Assembly (NCBI GenBank): GCA_016713325.1 | Contig: JADJPJ010000087.1 | Span: 434,001 to 498,000, forward strand | DNA length: 64,000 nt | Reading direction: 5' to 3' | Source: Candidatus Flexifilum affinis | GTDB taxonomy: Bacteria; Chloroflexota; Anaerolineae; Aggregatilineales; Phototrophicaceae | Shown: positions 26,820 to 35,983 of the stretch, piece by piece | Numbering within the stretch: position 1 is the first letter of the stretch | Layout of the letters: the number at the start of each line of letters is the position of its first letter | Made by a program: the position numbers and the translations under genes | Notes under the pieces: generated by a model | The model's input: only the letters and a program-made list of their open reading frames with translations | Databases searched by the model: none | What the model was told of the DNA's origin: nothing

Positions 26820-29441
26820 TTAGATGCCTGCGAGTATGGTGGTTCGGAACTCCGACAGGAAACGCAGCAGTGCGTTATTCACAGCGTTTGCACCGAAACT
26901 GCCGGTCGCACCGGGATCCAGGTCGCCTTGCCCCGTCGGGGAGGCGGTGAGGGTTGTCCCAGAGATGCCGAACTGGGGCAGATCGGTGAGCAGACGCCAG
27001 ATGTTCAGCACCGGCGCGCCAGACTCCTGAGCAATCCGGAAGATCGCCTCATTGTACTGCTGCGCCGTAGCCGTATCGACCAGATCCGTGCGCGGCAGGG
27101 TAAGAAGCACTGGAACAACACCGCGAGCTGCCGTCGTAGAAACGATCTGCCGCAGTGTGCTTTCGAAGGCGCCCACGTCTACACCCTGGATCGCATCGTT
27201 GAGACCAACGCCGATGAAAACGAGCACCGGCTGTGTCAACCGCAGCTCGCACTCCAGGGGTGTTTCACCGGGAGTGCAGGCGCTGACGCCCGCGCGATTC
27301 GGATCCAGAACATCGCTGGCCAGCCAGTCGGCGCCGGCGGTGAGGCTGCCCCGAGAGAAGCTGGTGCTGCCATCCGCCATTGCCTGGTTGAACCAGTCGA
27401 CAATCGCCTGGAGCTGTGGCTGAGAATTGAGATTGTATGTCTGGCCAGGCCCAAAGGTGCGCAGGATTTCGGATTGGGCCAGGGGCAGCCCACCCGCGTA
27501 TGTGAAGACGGACGGGAGGTTGCCGGAGCTGGAGCCAACCTGGTAAATCTGGCTGATGCGAGGATCACCCAGATCCGGGAAGACTGGTGCGCTGTCCGCG
27601 GTGCCCGGAGTAGGTGCTGGGGTCGGTGCCGGGCCAGTGACCACGACTTCCTGGCTGACCTCGCCGAGCGTACCTCCTGAGTCCGTCACCGTCAGTTTGA
27701 CCGGGTAGGTGCCACCGGCGGCAAAAGTATGGAGCGGATTCTGCTCGTTAGAGATCTGGCCATCGCCGAAGTCCCACGTGTAGTTGTAGGGCGGCACACC
27801 ACCACTCGTCTGGTCGCTGAACTGAATGGCCAGCGGATCGGCCGACGGGTTGGTGATGAAGCTCGCATTGATCGGCGCTGGGACCGGCGTCGACGTCGGG
27901 GGAACGGTGATGTTCACGCTCTGCATGGTCTCGCCGGGTGCGCCGGTCGAGTCCGTGACGACGAGTCGAACGTTGTATGCGCCGCCAGCCGGGAAGGTGT
28001 GGACCGGGTTCTGCTCGTTGGAGAACTGGCCATCGCCGAAGTCCCACGTGTAGTTGTAGGGCGGCACACCACCACTCGTCTGGTCCGTGAACTGCACGAC
28101 CAGCGGATCGCTCGAAGCGCCGCTGAAGACATAGTTCACAGACAGTGGCGGCGGGGGTGGGGTGGCCGTCGGGGGAACGGTGATGTTCACGCTCTGCGTG
28201 GTTTCGCCGGGTGCGCCGGTCGAATCCGTGACGACGAGTCGAACGTTGTATGCGCCGCCAGCCGGGAAGGTGTGGACCGGGCTCTGCTCGTTCGAGAATT
28301 GACCATCCCCGAAGTCCCAGGTGTAGCTGTAAGGCGGCACACCGCCGCTCGTCTGGTCCGTGAACTGCACGGCCAGCGGGTCACTTGGCGAGCCGATGAA
28401 GATGTAGTTCACAGACAGTGGCGGCGGGGGTGGGGTGGCCGTCGGGGGAACGGTGATATTCACGCTCTGCGTGGTCTCGCCGGGTGCGCCGGTCGAGTCC
28501 GTGACGACGAGGCGCACGTTGTATGTGCCGCCAGCCGGGAAGGTGTGGACCGGGCTCTGCTCGTTGGAGAACTGACCGTCGCCGAAGTCCCAGGTGTAGC
28601 TGTAGGGCGGCACACCACCGCTCGTCTGGTCCGTGAACTGCACGGCCAGCGGGTCATTCGACGCGCCGCTGAAGATGTAGTTCACAGACAGTGGCGGCGG
28701 GAGCGGGGTGGCCGTCGGCGGCACGGTGATGTTCACGCTCTGCGTGGTTTCGCCTTGTCTACCGTTGGCATCCATGGCGACGAGGCGCACAGGGTAAGTG
28801 CCACCAGCCGGGAAGGTGTGGACCGGGTTCTGCTCGTTGGAGAACTGACCGTCGCCAAAGTCCCAGGTGTAGCTGTAGGGCGGCACACCACCGGTGGTCT
28901 GGTCCGTGAACTGCACGACCAGCGGGTCACTCGACGCACCGCTGAAGACGTAATTCACCGACAAGGGCGGCGGAAGAGGGGTCGATGATGGAGGCACCGG
29001 AGTCTCGGTCAGGGTGGCCGATGGAATTGGCGTTTGCGTCGGTGGCACCGGAGTCTCAGTCAGGGTCGCCGATGGAATTGGCGTCTGCGTCGGCGACAGC
29101 GTGATAGCCACACTCTGCGTCGTTTCTCCTTGCCTGCCGTTGGCATCCATGGCAATGAGGCGCACTGCATATGTGCCGCCGGTGGGGAAGGTGTGGACGG
29201 GATTCTGTTCATTGGAGAACTGGCCGTCGCCAAAGGCCCAGGTGTAGCTGTAGGGCGGCACACCGCCCGTCGTCTGATCTGTGAACTGTACGACCAGCGG
29301 ATCACTCGAAAGACCGCTGAAGACATAGTTCACAGACAGGGGCGGCGGGAGGGGGGGCGACGATGGCGGCACGGGCGTGTCGGTGAAGGTTGCCGTAAAG
29401 GTGATCGTCGGCGGAACTGGTGTGTTGGTGAATGTCGGGTC
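26820..29441 (-). CDS. PKD-repeat lipoprotein, C-terminal fragment with six PKD repeats and an SGNH-like domain
   Basis: This is the larger part of a broken gene that starts at 30498. It encodes six PKD domains of about 80-91 residues, five nearly identical (core YTWDFGDGQFSNEQNPVHTF), separated by Pro/Thr linkers (VPPTATPLPPP). The C-terminal 230 residues resemble an SGNH/GDSL hydrolase: VLVFIGVGLNDAI matches the GxND block. The GDS nucleophile block appears as VFTYAGGLPL, with no Ser, and no DxxH block is evident, so catalysis is doubtful. The frame joins the upstream piece near 29437-29441 inside the low-complexity linker. The first codon of the uninterrupted part could be a GTG at 29372, but it has no ribosome site. 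Confidence 0.75.
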   Translation of the reverse strand, partial: DPTFTNTPVPPTITFTATFTDTPVPPSSPPLPPPLSVNYVFSGLSSDPLVVQFTDQTTGGVPPYSYTWAFGDGQFSNEQNPVHTFPTGGTYAVRLIAMDANGRQGETTQSVAITLSPTQTPIPSATLTETPVPPTQTPIPSATLTETPVPPSSTPLPPPLSVNYVFSGASSDPLVVQFTDQTTGGVPPYSYTWDFGDGQFSNEQNPVHTFPAGGTYPVRLVAMDANGRQGETTQSVNITVPPTATPLPPPLSVNYIFSGASNDPLAVQFTDQTSGGVPPYSYTWDFGDGQFSNEQSPVHTFPAGGTYNVRLVVTDSTGAPGETTQSVNITVPPTATPPPPPLSVNYIFIGSPSDPLAVQFTDQTSGGVPPYSYTWDFGDGQFSNEQSPVHTFPAGGAYNVRLVVTDSTGAPGETTQSVNITVPPTATPPPPPLSVNYVFSGASSDPLVVQFTDQTSGGVPPYNYTWDFGDGQFSNEQNPVHTFPAGGAYNVRLVVTDSTGAPGETMQSVNITVPPTSTPVPAPINASFITNPSADPLAIQFSDQTSGGVPPYNYTWDFGDGQISNEQNPLHTFAAGGTYPVKLTVTDSGGTLGEVSQEVVVTGPAPTPAPTPGTADSAPVFPDLGDPRISQIYQVGSSSGNLPSVFTYAGGLPLAQSEILRTFGPGQTYNLNSQPQLQAIVDWFNQAMADGSTSFSRGSLTAGADWLASDVLDPNRAGVSACTPGETPLECELRLTQPVLVFIGVGLNDAIQGVDVGAFESTLRQIVSTTAARGVVPVLLTLPRTDLVDTATAQQYNEAIFRIAQESGAPVLNIWRLLTDLPQFGISGTTLTASPTGQGDLDPGATGSFGANAVNNALLRFLSEFRTTILAGI
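27600..29345 (-). repeat. Tandem PKD-coding repeats with a 273-bp period
   Basis: Six PKD-coding units lie head to tail. Four successive units (starting near 27914, 28187, 28460 and 28733) are spaced exactly 273 bp apart, including the linker, and are nearly identical in DNA. The outermost N-terminal unit is separated by an extra TETPVPPTQTPIPSA-type linker. The most C-terminal unit is the most diverged. Recent duplication or gene conversion is likely. Confidence 0.85.
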
Positions 29442-30346
29442 GGCGGCGGGAATGTCGCTGTCGGCGGGATGAGGCTGCTGACACTGATCTGGCGCACCAC
29501 ACTTGAGGAGCCGCCAGGGCCGGTTACGGTCAGAATGACGTTGTATGTGCCTGGCGTGGTGAATACGTGCAGCGGATTGCGCTCAATGCTGCTCTGGCCA
29601 TCACTGAAGTTCCAGAAGTAACTGTTGATCGTGCCGGTAGACTGATCGGTGAACTGCACGGTCAGTGGCGCGACACCGCCCAGCCGATCCTGGGTGAAGC
29701 CTGCAACCGGAGCGCTGGGGCTGGTCACGCTGATCTGGCGCGAGACGTTGGATGTCCCGCCCGGCCCAGCGACAGTGAGCTGAACTGTGTACAGTCCCGG
29801 GCTGCCAAATGTGTGTACCGGGTTGGCCTCAGCACTGGTTGAGCCATCTCCGAAGTTCCAGGCAAGGCTGCTAATGCTGCCGGTCGACTGATTGAAGAAC
29901 CGTACCGTCAGAGGGAAATTGCCTGTCGTCACATCCTGCGTGAAGGCAGCGATGGGACGCGGAATGATCGGGGTGGCGGAGGGCACCGGGGTATTGATAC
30001 GGTTCTGAACGGTGATGTTGCTCACGACCGTCTGCTCGACCCGCCCATCGCGAAGATAGACCCGCAGGCGCAACTGATAGCGAGCGTCCTGGACACCGAT
30101 GGTATTCCAGACGCCGAGCAAGCCATTCACGACCGGGTTGAAGAGGGGTGCATTGACCGGATACCAGAGATTGCCCGGATTCGGGTCTGGTCCCCACTCA
30201 AGCTGGTACTGGAGGAACTGGGGATGACTGGCCGAACCCAAGACCTGGACATTGCCCGCGACAATATTCCCCGGGGCGGGCGACAGGATAGCGATGTTCA
30301 GCGGGAACTGAGATGTTGGCGGTATGAGTGCCGTGGGTGGGATCAC
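29330..30346 (-). CDS. PKD-repeat lipoprotein, N-terminal fragment with two PKD domains
   Basis: This frame encodes a beta-sandwich of about 100 residues (SPAPGNIVAGNVQVLGSA, WNTIGVQDARYQLRLRVYL) followed by two PKD domains (LAWNFGDGSTSAEANPVHTF and FWNFSDGQSSIERNPLHVF). After VSSLIPPTATF the reading becomes an Arg-rich string that ends at 29330. Adding one base near 29440 instead joins it to the larger PKD/SGNH fragment. Its apparent start at 30346 has no ribosome site; the true N-terminus, with a lipobox, lies in another frame upstream. The piece is therefore the middle of one lipoprotein of about 1220 residues. Confidence 0.75.
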   Translation of the reverse strand: MIPPTALIPPTSQFPLNIAILSPAPGNIVAGNVQVLGSASHPQFLQYQLEWGPDPNPGNLWYPVNAPLFNPVVNGLLGVWNTIGVQDARYQLRLRVYLRDGRVEQTVVSNITVQNRINTPVPSATPIIPRPIAAFTQDVTTGNFPLTVRFFNQSTGSISSLAWNFGDGSTSAEANPVHTFGSPGLYTVQLTVAGPGGTSNVSRQISVTSPSAPVAGFTQDRLGGVAPLTVQFTDQSTGTINSYFWNFSDGQSSIERNPLHVFTTPGTYNVILTVTGPGGSSSVVRQISVSSLIPPTATFPPPTRHSPTHQFRRRSPLRQPSPTRPCRHRRPPSRRPCL

Positions 30347-30498
30347 CGCAGTCGGAAAGACGACGAGGGGGTCTCCGTCTGAATGATTTGCGTCTGTTCA
30401 GGCGCACCGCTCAAGTTGCAGCCGCTGACCATGATCAGCACTGCCAGGGAGAGCACCGTCATGAACCACGCGGAAAACTGCTTGTGTGGTGCTGACAT
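30343..30498 (-). pseudogene. Signal peptide and lipobox of the broken PKD lipoprotein
   Basis: Reading from the ATG at 30498, preceded by GAGAGG, gives MSAPHKQFSAWF, a hydrophobic helix and the lipobox MVSGCN, then a short linker (TQIIQTETP) and a stop at 30343. A run of five G at 30367-30371 (plus sense) is the likely break: six bases would join the linker to the VVFPTAVIPPTALIPP frame. This supplies the secretion signal missing from the following fragment. The start has the best ribosome site in this gene. Confidence 0.7.
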
Positions 30499-30630
30499 CA
30501 GCAATAGCCTCTCTTGATTGTGAAAGCGCTCATATTATGCCTCATTTTTCCCGGGTTGACTCTGTCCGCTGTACGGTAGGAGAGATAGGCCACTTCTTGG
30601 GTTTTGCGTGCAATGCTACACTCTCCTATT

Positions 30631-31329
30631 ATGAAGATCATGATCGTTGACGACGAGGCACCCATACGTGAAGCGTTGGGCAAACGCCTAAAACGCGAAG
30701 GTTTTGACGTCCTGCTTTGCGCAGATGGCACCGAAGCGCTTCGCAGATTCCACGCAGAACGCCCTGACCTGGTGGTTCTCGACATTGTCATGCCCAACAA
30801 CCTGGACGGTCTGACAGTATGCCGGCGCATCCGGGAAGTGTCGGACGCCCCGATCGTCATGCTTTCGGCGCAGGCGGTGAGCGAAGATGACGTCGTGGCT
30901 GGTCTGATGGCCGGCGCAGATGACTATCTTGAGAAACCTATCGGGCTGAATGAATTCGCCGCGCGCATCCATGCACTGCGCCGGCGGGCAATTCTGTCCT
31001 CCTCTGAGAGCGCACAACAATACGATGATGGCTACCTGAATGTCGATCTGCACCGGCGCACGGTCCATGTGCAATCGACCCGCGTGCATCTGACTCCGAC
31101 CGAGTTCAAGCTCCTGGCAGTTTTGATGGAGAATGCGGGTCGAGTCGTCTCGCAACGCGACTTGCTGGAACAGGTGTGGGGTAGGGAGTACATCGACGAT
31201 ATCTACTATCCTCGCGTGTATATCAGCCAGCTCCGCCGCAAAATTGAGCGGGACGCGGCCAACCCAGTCTATATTCTCACTGAGCATCGCATCGGATACC
31301 GATTCGAAAAACAGATCGACGGTTCCTGA
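30631..31329 (+). CDS. OmpR-family response regulator
   Basis: The 232-residue protein has a receiver domain (IMIVDDEAPIRE, Asp in LVVLDIVMPNNLDG, Lys in DDYLEKPIG) and a DNA-binding winged helix ending YYPRVYISQLRRKIE and HRIGYRFE. The ATG at 30631 is chosen over a TTG at 30604, which would add an unlikely leader. No clear Shine-Dalgarno precedes it. The sensor kinase gene begins 30 bp downstream on the same strand, so they form a standard two-component pair. Confidence 0.9.
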   Translation: MKIMIVDDEAPIREALGKRLKREGFDVLLCADGTEALRRFHAERPDLVVLDIVMPNNLDGLTVCRRIREVSDAPIVMLSAQAVSEDDVVAGLMAGADDYLEKPIGLNEFAARIHALRRRAILSSSESAQQYDDGYLNVDLHRRTVHVQSTRVHLTPTEFKLLAVLMENAGRVVSQRDLLEQVWGREYIDDIYYPRVYISQLRRKIERDAANPVYILTEHRIGYRFEKQIDGS

Positions 31330-31359
31330 GTCTCAAGCGGTGCACATGGGAGATTTCAG

Positions 31360-33261
31360 GTGATCGACATCACTCCAGCCAGCCTGATCATCAATGCGGT
31401 GGCAGCGCCTCTCTCGCTCGCATTTCTAATGATCATGCTGTGGAGCGATCTGCGGCGCGAGATCAATCAGTTTCTCGCCGTTTTCCTCAGTTTTATTATC
31501 CTCTGGAACAGCAGCGCACTCTTCATCCAGGCAGCAGCATTTGCAGAGCTCCCCCCTGAGGTGACGCGATTTGCGCGCATCGTCTTTGACCTGGGCTTCA
31601 CCGGGGCGAGTGTCTCCGGTTTCGCGCTGACCATCGCCGTGGTGAAAGCTTATACGCGTCGCATTCGCGGACTGGCCATCATGTCGGTCATGACGATTGT
31701 GGCCTACCGACTGGCGATGCTCCTCGGCTCCGGCGAAGCCGATCTGCTGACATCTCCCCTGAACTACCGGTCGCAGCCGCTGCTCATCGTGTTTATGGCG
31801 GTGTTTGGCGGAGGGACCTTGCTGCTCCTGTGGCGGAACCGGCGAGGAATCAGGGCGTGGCTTCTGCGGGCGGGGCTTCTGCTTCTGGTCTTCGCCCAGT
31901 TTTCCACCTTCCTGAATCCTGAGCTGGGTCTGTGGATTGTCGCGAACAACCTGGGCGCGATTGCCTCGCTGCTGATCAGCTTCGCACTCGTCAAACAGGA
32001 AATCATCCGCCCTTTGGCGGATCGGACATCTCAGGTCGAGACGTTTCGCACCGCCAGCGCGGCGATCGCCAACCAGGAGTCGCTGGATTCACAACTCGAC
32101 AAGATTGTGCAGTACGCGGCGACGCTGCTGCACGCTGATGGGGCCGGTATTTTCGTTCACGCGAGCACAGGCGGCGGCCTCAAGCTGATCTACGCCTGGC
32201 GGCTGCCTTTCAGTGACGATCGCAGCGGCAGCGCCTCGCCCACAGGCATGGCTTTGCAGGCCTATGCGTCGCGCAAAACGATCCATGTCGACAACTATGG
32301 CCGGGAATGGCGGGGGAGTGATGACTTCCCATTCGCGCGAGACGCATTTGGATCGATCATTTGCACACCCATCGTGCATGCGGATGAGGTAGTGGGCGTT
32401 CTGATGGTCGTCTCGGCCAAGCAAGGCAGGTTATTCCGAGCGGAAGACGACTACATGCTGGAGATGTTGGCAACCCAGATCGCCGTTGCTATCATCTACC
32501 AGCGCCTATTCGAGCATCAATTGGAGCTGGACCGCCTGAAAAACGAAATGCTGCGGATGGCAAGCCACGACCTTAAGAACCCGCTTCAAGCCTCCATGGC
32601 CTATCTTGAACTGCTCCGCGATGACCTGAGCGTCGACGATACATCGGAAGCGATGGACTCTATTGACGTGATTGATAAGCAGCTCAAGCGGATGAGTCGG
32701 ATCATTCGCGGGGTTCTGGATCTTGAGAAGCTGCGTGAGGGCAAGCTTCGGCTGTCGCCCATCCTGGTCGATGATCTCGTGATTCGCCTGACCGATGAAC
32801 TGACCGGACAAGCGAGAGACAACGAGCTCGAACTGGCAATCAACGCTCCAGCCGACGTACGAGCCCTCGAGGTCCTTGGGGACGCAGGTCAGTTGGAGCG
32901 CGCTCTGGTGAATATTGGCGAGAACGCCATCAAGTTCACGCCTAAAGGAGGAATAGTTCGAGTCAGTGTTTCACGGAATTCCGGTCAGGCGGTCTTCGAG
33001 ATCGCAGACTCTGGCCCTGGCATCGCGGAGAAGCATCAACCCTTCGTCTTCGACCGCTTCTATCGTGCCAGCCCAACAGGAATGGAACATGTCAATGGCT
33101 CAGGCCTGGGGTTGAGTCTTGTGAAGGCCATTGTCGAGAATCATCATGGTGATGTCTGGTTCAAATCGTCAGAAGGCAAAGGAACGACATTCTATCTTGC
33201 GCTCCCTTTATGTGATCCCACGACGCTCGACACCCGGCCGAAAGATGAACAGGTGGCTTAG
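31360..33261 (+). CDS. Membrane sensor histidine kinase with GAF domain
   Basis: The 633-residue protein starts with GTG, which has GGGAG 8 bases upstream. Residues 1-215 hold seven hydrophobic helices, a 7TM-type sensor module rather than a periplasmic loop. Residues 225-380 are a GAF domain (LLHADGAGIFVHA, VVGVLMVVSAKQG). HisKA follows with the phospho-acceptor His in RMASHDLKNPLQ near residue 405, and then HATPase (IGENAIKFTPKGG, FEIADSGPGI, GSGLGLSLVKAIVENHHG). It is the partner of the response regulator just upstream. Its end overlaps the secreted propeller gene by 17 bp, so that product could be linked to the signal sensed. Confidence 0.92.
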   Translation: MIDITPASLIINAVAAPLSLAFLMIMLWSDLRREINQFLAVFLSFIILWNSSALFIQAAAFAELPPEVTRFARIVFDLGFTGASVSGFALTIAVVKAYTRRIRGLAIMSVMTIVAYRLAMLLGSGEADLLTSPLNYRSQPLLIVFMAVFGGGTLLLLWRNRRGIRAWLLRAGLLLLVFAQFSTFLNPELGLWIVANNLGAIASLLISFALVKQEIIRPLADRTSQVETFRTASAAIANQESLDSQLDKIVQYAATLLHADGAGIFVHASTGGGLKLIYAWRLPFSDDRSGSASPTGMALQAYASRKTIHVDNYGREWRGSDDFPFARDAFGSIICTPIVHADEVVGVLMVVSAKQGRLFRAEDDYMLEMLATQIAVAIIYQRLFEHQLELDRLKNEMLRMASHDLKNPLQASMAYLELLRDDLSVDDTSEAMDSIDVIDKQLKRMSRIIRGVLDLEKLREGKLRLSPILVDDLVIRLTDELTGQARDNELELAINAPADVRALEVLGDAGQLERALVNIGENAIKFTPKGGIVRVSVSRNSGQAVFEIADSGPGIAEKHQPFVFDRFYRASPTGMEHVNGSGLGLSLVKAIVENHHGDVWFKSSEGKGTTFYLALPLCDPTTLDTRPKDEQVA

Positions 33262-34225
33262 CGCCTTCGCCTTATGTTTGCTCCTCTTGATCGCGGCGGC
33301 GGTCGTCTCAGCGCAATCTGAGGCCACCCCAACGGCGGCGCCGTCCAAAACCCCGTCTGCGGCATCCGAGGCGCTCCCCAGCGCAACGCCGGCAGCCGCT
33401 TCGGTTTCGTTCCCGCTGACCCAGGCAGATCTGGTTCGCCTGACGGCCAACGTTCAGCGACCAAATGGCCTTGGCTGGTTTGAGAGCAAGCTGTATACCG
33501 CCTGCACAGGCGATGGCACCGTCTATGAGATCGACGATACAACTGGGGCGACCCGCACCTATATCTACGGAATTCGGAACGCCCACACACTTCACGTTGA
33601 AGAAGACGCAAATGGCGGCATCGTTCTGTGGGTGCCGGACTATGGGGCGAACACCCTTGCGCAGGTTACTCGAAATGGGGTGCGGACTATCATCAGCGGG
33701 CTGCGCGGACCGTGGGGTATTGTCGCGCTGGATGAGTCGCGCTTCCTGCTGACAAATCTGCTTGGCAATACACTCAACGTGGTGGACCGTGCTGGAACCA
33801 ACACGGTGGCTGTCCCCGATCTTGCGGCGCCAACCGGCCTCTTCGTGGATGAAGACATCGTGTATGTGGCCAATACCGGCAGCACACGCCGCGCCATCGA
33901 ATGGTACCCGCTCGAAGACGTCGTCAGTGGGGAGTTCGAGCGAACGGACGCCGTTTCGCAGGTGCTGGTCAGCGGACTACAAAACACGACAGGTGTACAG
34001 CTAGGTTCTGATGGTTTCCTGTACTTCGCCTATGCCCTGGGCACACGCGGCGTGGTAGGTCGTGTAGACCCGGAAGCCTGTCGGGAAGCTGGTGGCTGCA
34101 CCAACGAGCAGGTCGAGATCGTTCTGTACACCGATCTTGCCGCGCCCCTGGCCGGACTGGTCGTTACCCCGGACCTCCGGCTCTTCGTCCACGAGATGTT
34201 CAGCCCTGACATGTACTGGTTGTCG

Positions 34226-34237
<12 letters not shown>
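33245..34237 (+). CDS. Secreted beta-propeller protein (SMP-30/NHL-like)
   Basis: From the ATG at 33245 the 330-residue product begins with a signal peptide ([21 protein letters not shown]) and a Ser/Pro/Ala/Thr-rich linker of about 40 residues. The rest is a propeller with repeats such as [32 protein letters not shown] and [17 protein letters not shown]. Two Cys pairs are possible (CREAGGC). No catalytic acid pattern of gluconolactonases is clear, so enzyme function is not claimed. The start lies inside the kinase gene, 17 bp before its stop. The end overlaps the convergent ABC ATPase gene by 12 bp. Confidence 0.75.
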
Positions 34238-34975
<738 letters not shown>

Positions 34976-34976
34976 G

Positions 34977-35864
34977 TCAGTCTCGCTTGTCCGCTCTCAG
35001 TTTAGATTCCAACCAGTAGACGCCCATCGACATGACAATCGTGAGGTTCGCATAGATGAACGACAGGATTAGCAGCCCCTGCGGATAGCGAAAACGGTTG
35101 CTGGAATACTGGCGCGTCAGATGCGATATCTCTGGCACTGCCACAACAGAGGCCAGAGAAGTGTCCTTGAGCAGCAAAACGAAGTTGTTGGCCATGGCGG
35201 GCAACACATTGCGGACCGCCTGGGGCAGGATGATGTAGCGCATCGCCTGGGTATAGGTCATGCCCAGCGACCGTGCTGCTTCCATCTGTCCACGTCCAAT
35301 ACTCTCGATGCCGGCACGAAACACCTCAGACATGAAGGCGCCGTAGGTCAGCGCGAACGCGAAAATGATGCGTGTCGTCTCTTCGATGTCGCGCGTCCGG
35401 AGCAGCGTCGTGGAAATCCGATCTTCGGGAATGCCGACCAACCGCTGCAACAGATCGTCCAGAAAAGGTAAGGTTGTCACGAAGTTGATGAGTGCTGGTG
35501 TGATGACGAAGCTAAAGATCAGGATGATCACCAGCAAGGGTAACCCGCGAAAGAGCTCGACGTAAAGCGTGGAAAGATTGTAGACGATGCTGTTGCTGGA
35601 GATTCGACCGAGCGCAGTGATGAGTCCCACGATGGTGGCCAGGATGAAAGAGACAATAGTCACCTGAATGGTCACCGCGATGCCTGGAACGATGTAGTTC
35701 CAGGTCTCGACGAGGATAGGGTCGGCGATGACTCCCAGAATTACGAGGATATCCAACGCCATAAAGGCGATGAACCAGGAGCGACGTCGGCCGATATTCT
35801 GAGCTAACTTGCGCACATCAGCAAACTGGCGCGGGGAACGATAATCTTGCGAGATCAGGGACAT
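34977..35864 (-). CDS. Polar amino-acid ABC transporter permease
   Basis: The 295-residue inner-membrane protein has an extra N-terminal helix ([20 protein letters not shown]) and then the five-helix HisM/GlnP core. The permease signature is [29 protein letters not shown], shared here only by its start [17 protein letters not shown]. It would form the channel, probably as a homodimer as only one permease is encoded. The ATPase gene follows after 1 bp. A large hairpin separates it from the binding-protein gene upstream. Confidence 0.93.
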   Translation of the reverse strand: MSLISQDYRSPRQFADVRKLAQNIGRRRSWFIAFMALDILVILGVIADPILVETWNYIVPGIAVTIQVTIVSFILATIVGLITALGRISSNSIVYNLSTLYVELFRGLPLLVIILIFSFVITPALINFVTTLPFLDDLLQRLVGIPEDRISTTLLRTRDIEETTRIIFAFALTYGAFMSEVFRAGIESIGRGQMEAARSLGMTYTQAMRYIILPQAVRNVLPAMANNFVLLLKDTSLASVVAVPEISHLTRQYSSNRFRYPQGLLILSFIYANLTIVMSMGVYWLESKLRADKRD

Positions 35865-35933
35865 GATGGCTCACTTTGGCAGCAACCGCCTGGTACAGCC
35901 GCTCGCTGGAACTGGATGATGCGATAAATGAAA

Positions 35934-35964
35934 CGCGCACCGGCGGTATTACCGCCGGTGCGCG
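35934..35964 (-). terminator. 14-bp intercistronic hairpin between binding protein and permease genes
   Basis: A perfect 14-bp stem (CGCGCACCGGCGGT and its complement) has a 3-base loop. The tail in the minus direction (TTTCATTT) is a weak T run. It could partly terminate or protect the upstream mRNA so that more binding protein than permease is made. Confidence 0.6.
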
Positions 35965-35983
35965 CCTGGAATTCACGTCGTGG

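Noticed and set aside
27729..28988. A 419-codon open frame on the plus strand across the PKD repeats
   Set aside because: It is antisense to the PKD lipoprotein and stays open only because the 273-bp repeats keep the same antisense frame. The product is a repeated Arg-rich string with no domain.
27600..29345. Regular repeats considered as a CRISPR array
   Set aside because: The 273-bp units are coding PKD domains plus linkers, far longer than CRISPR repeats, with no spacers or cas genes.
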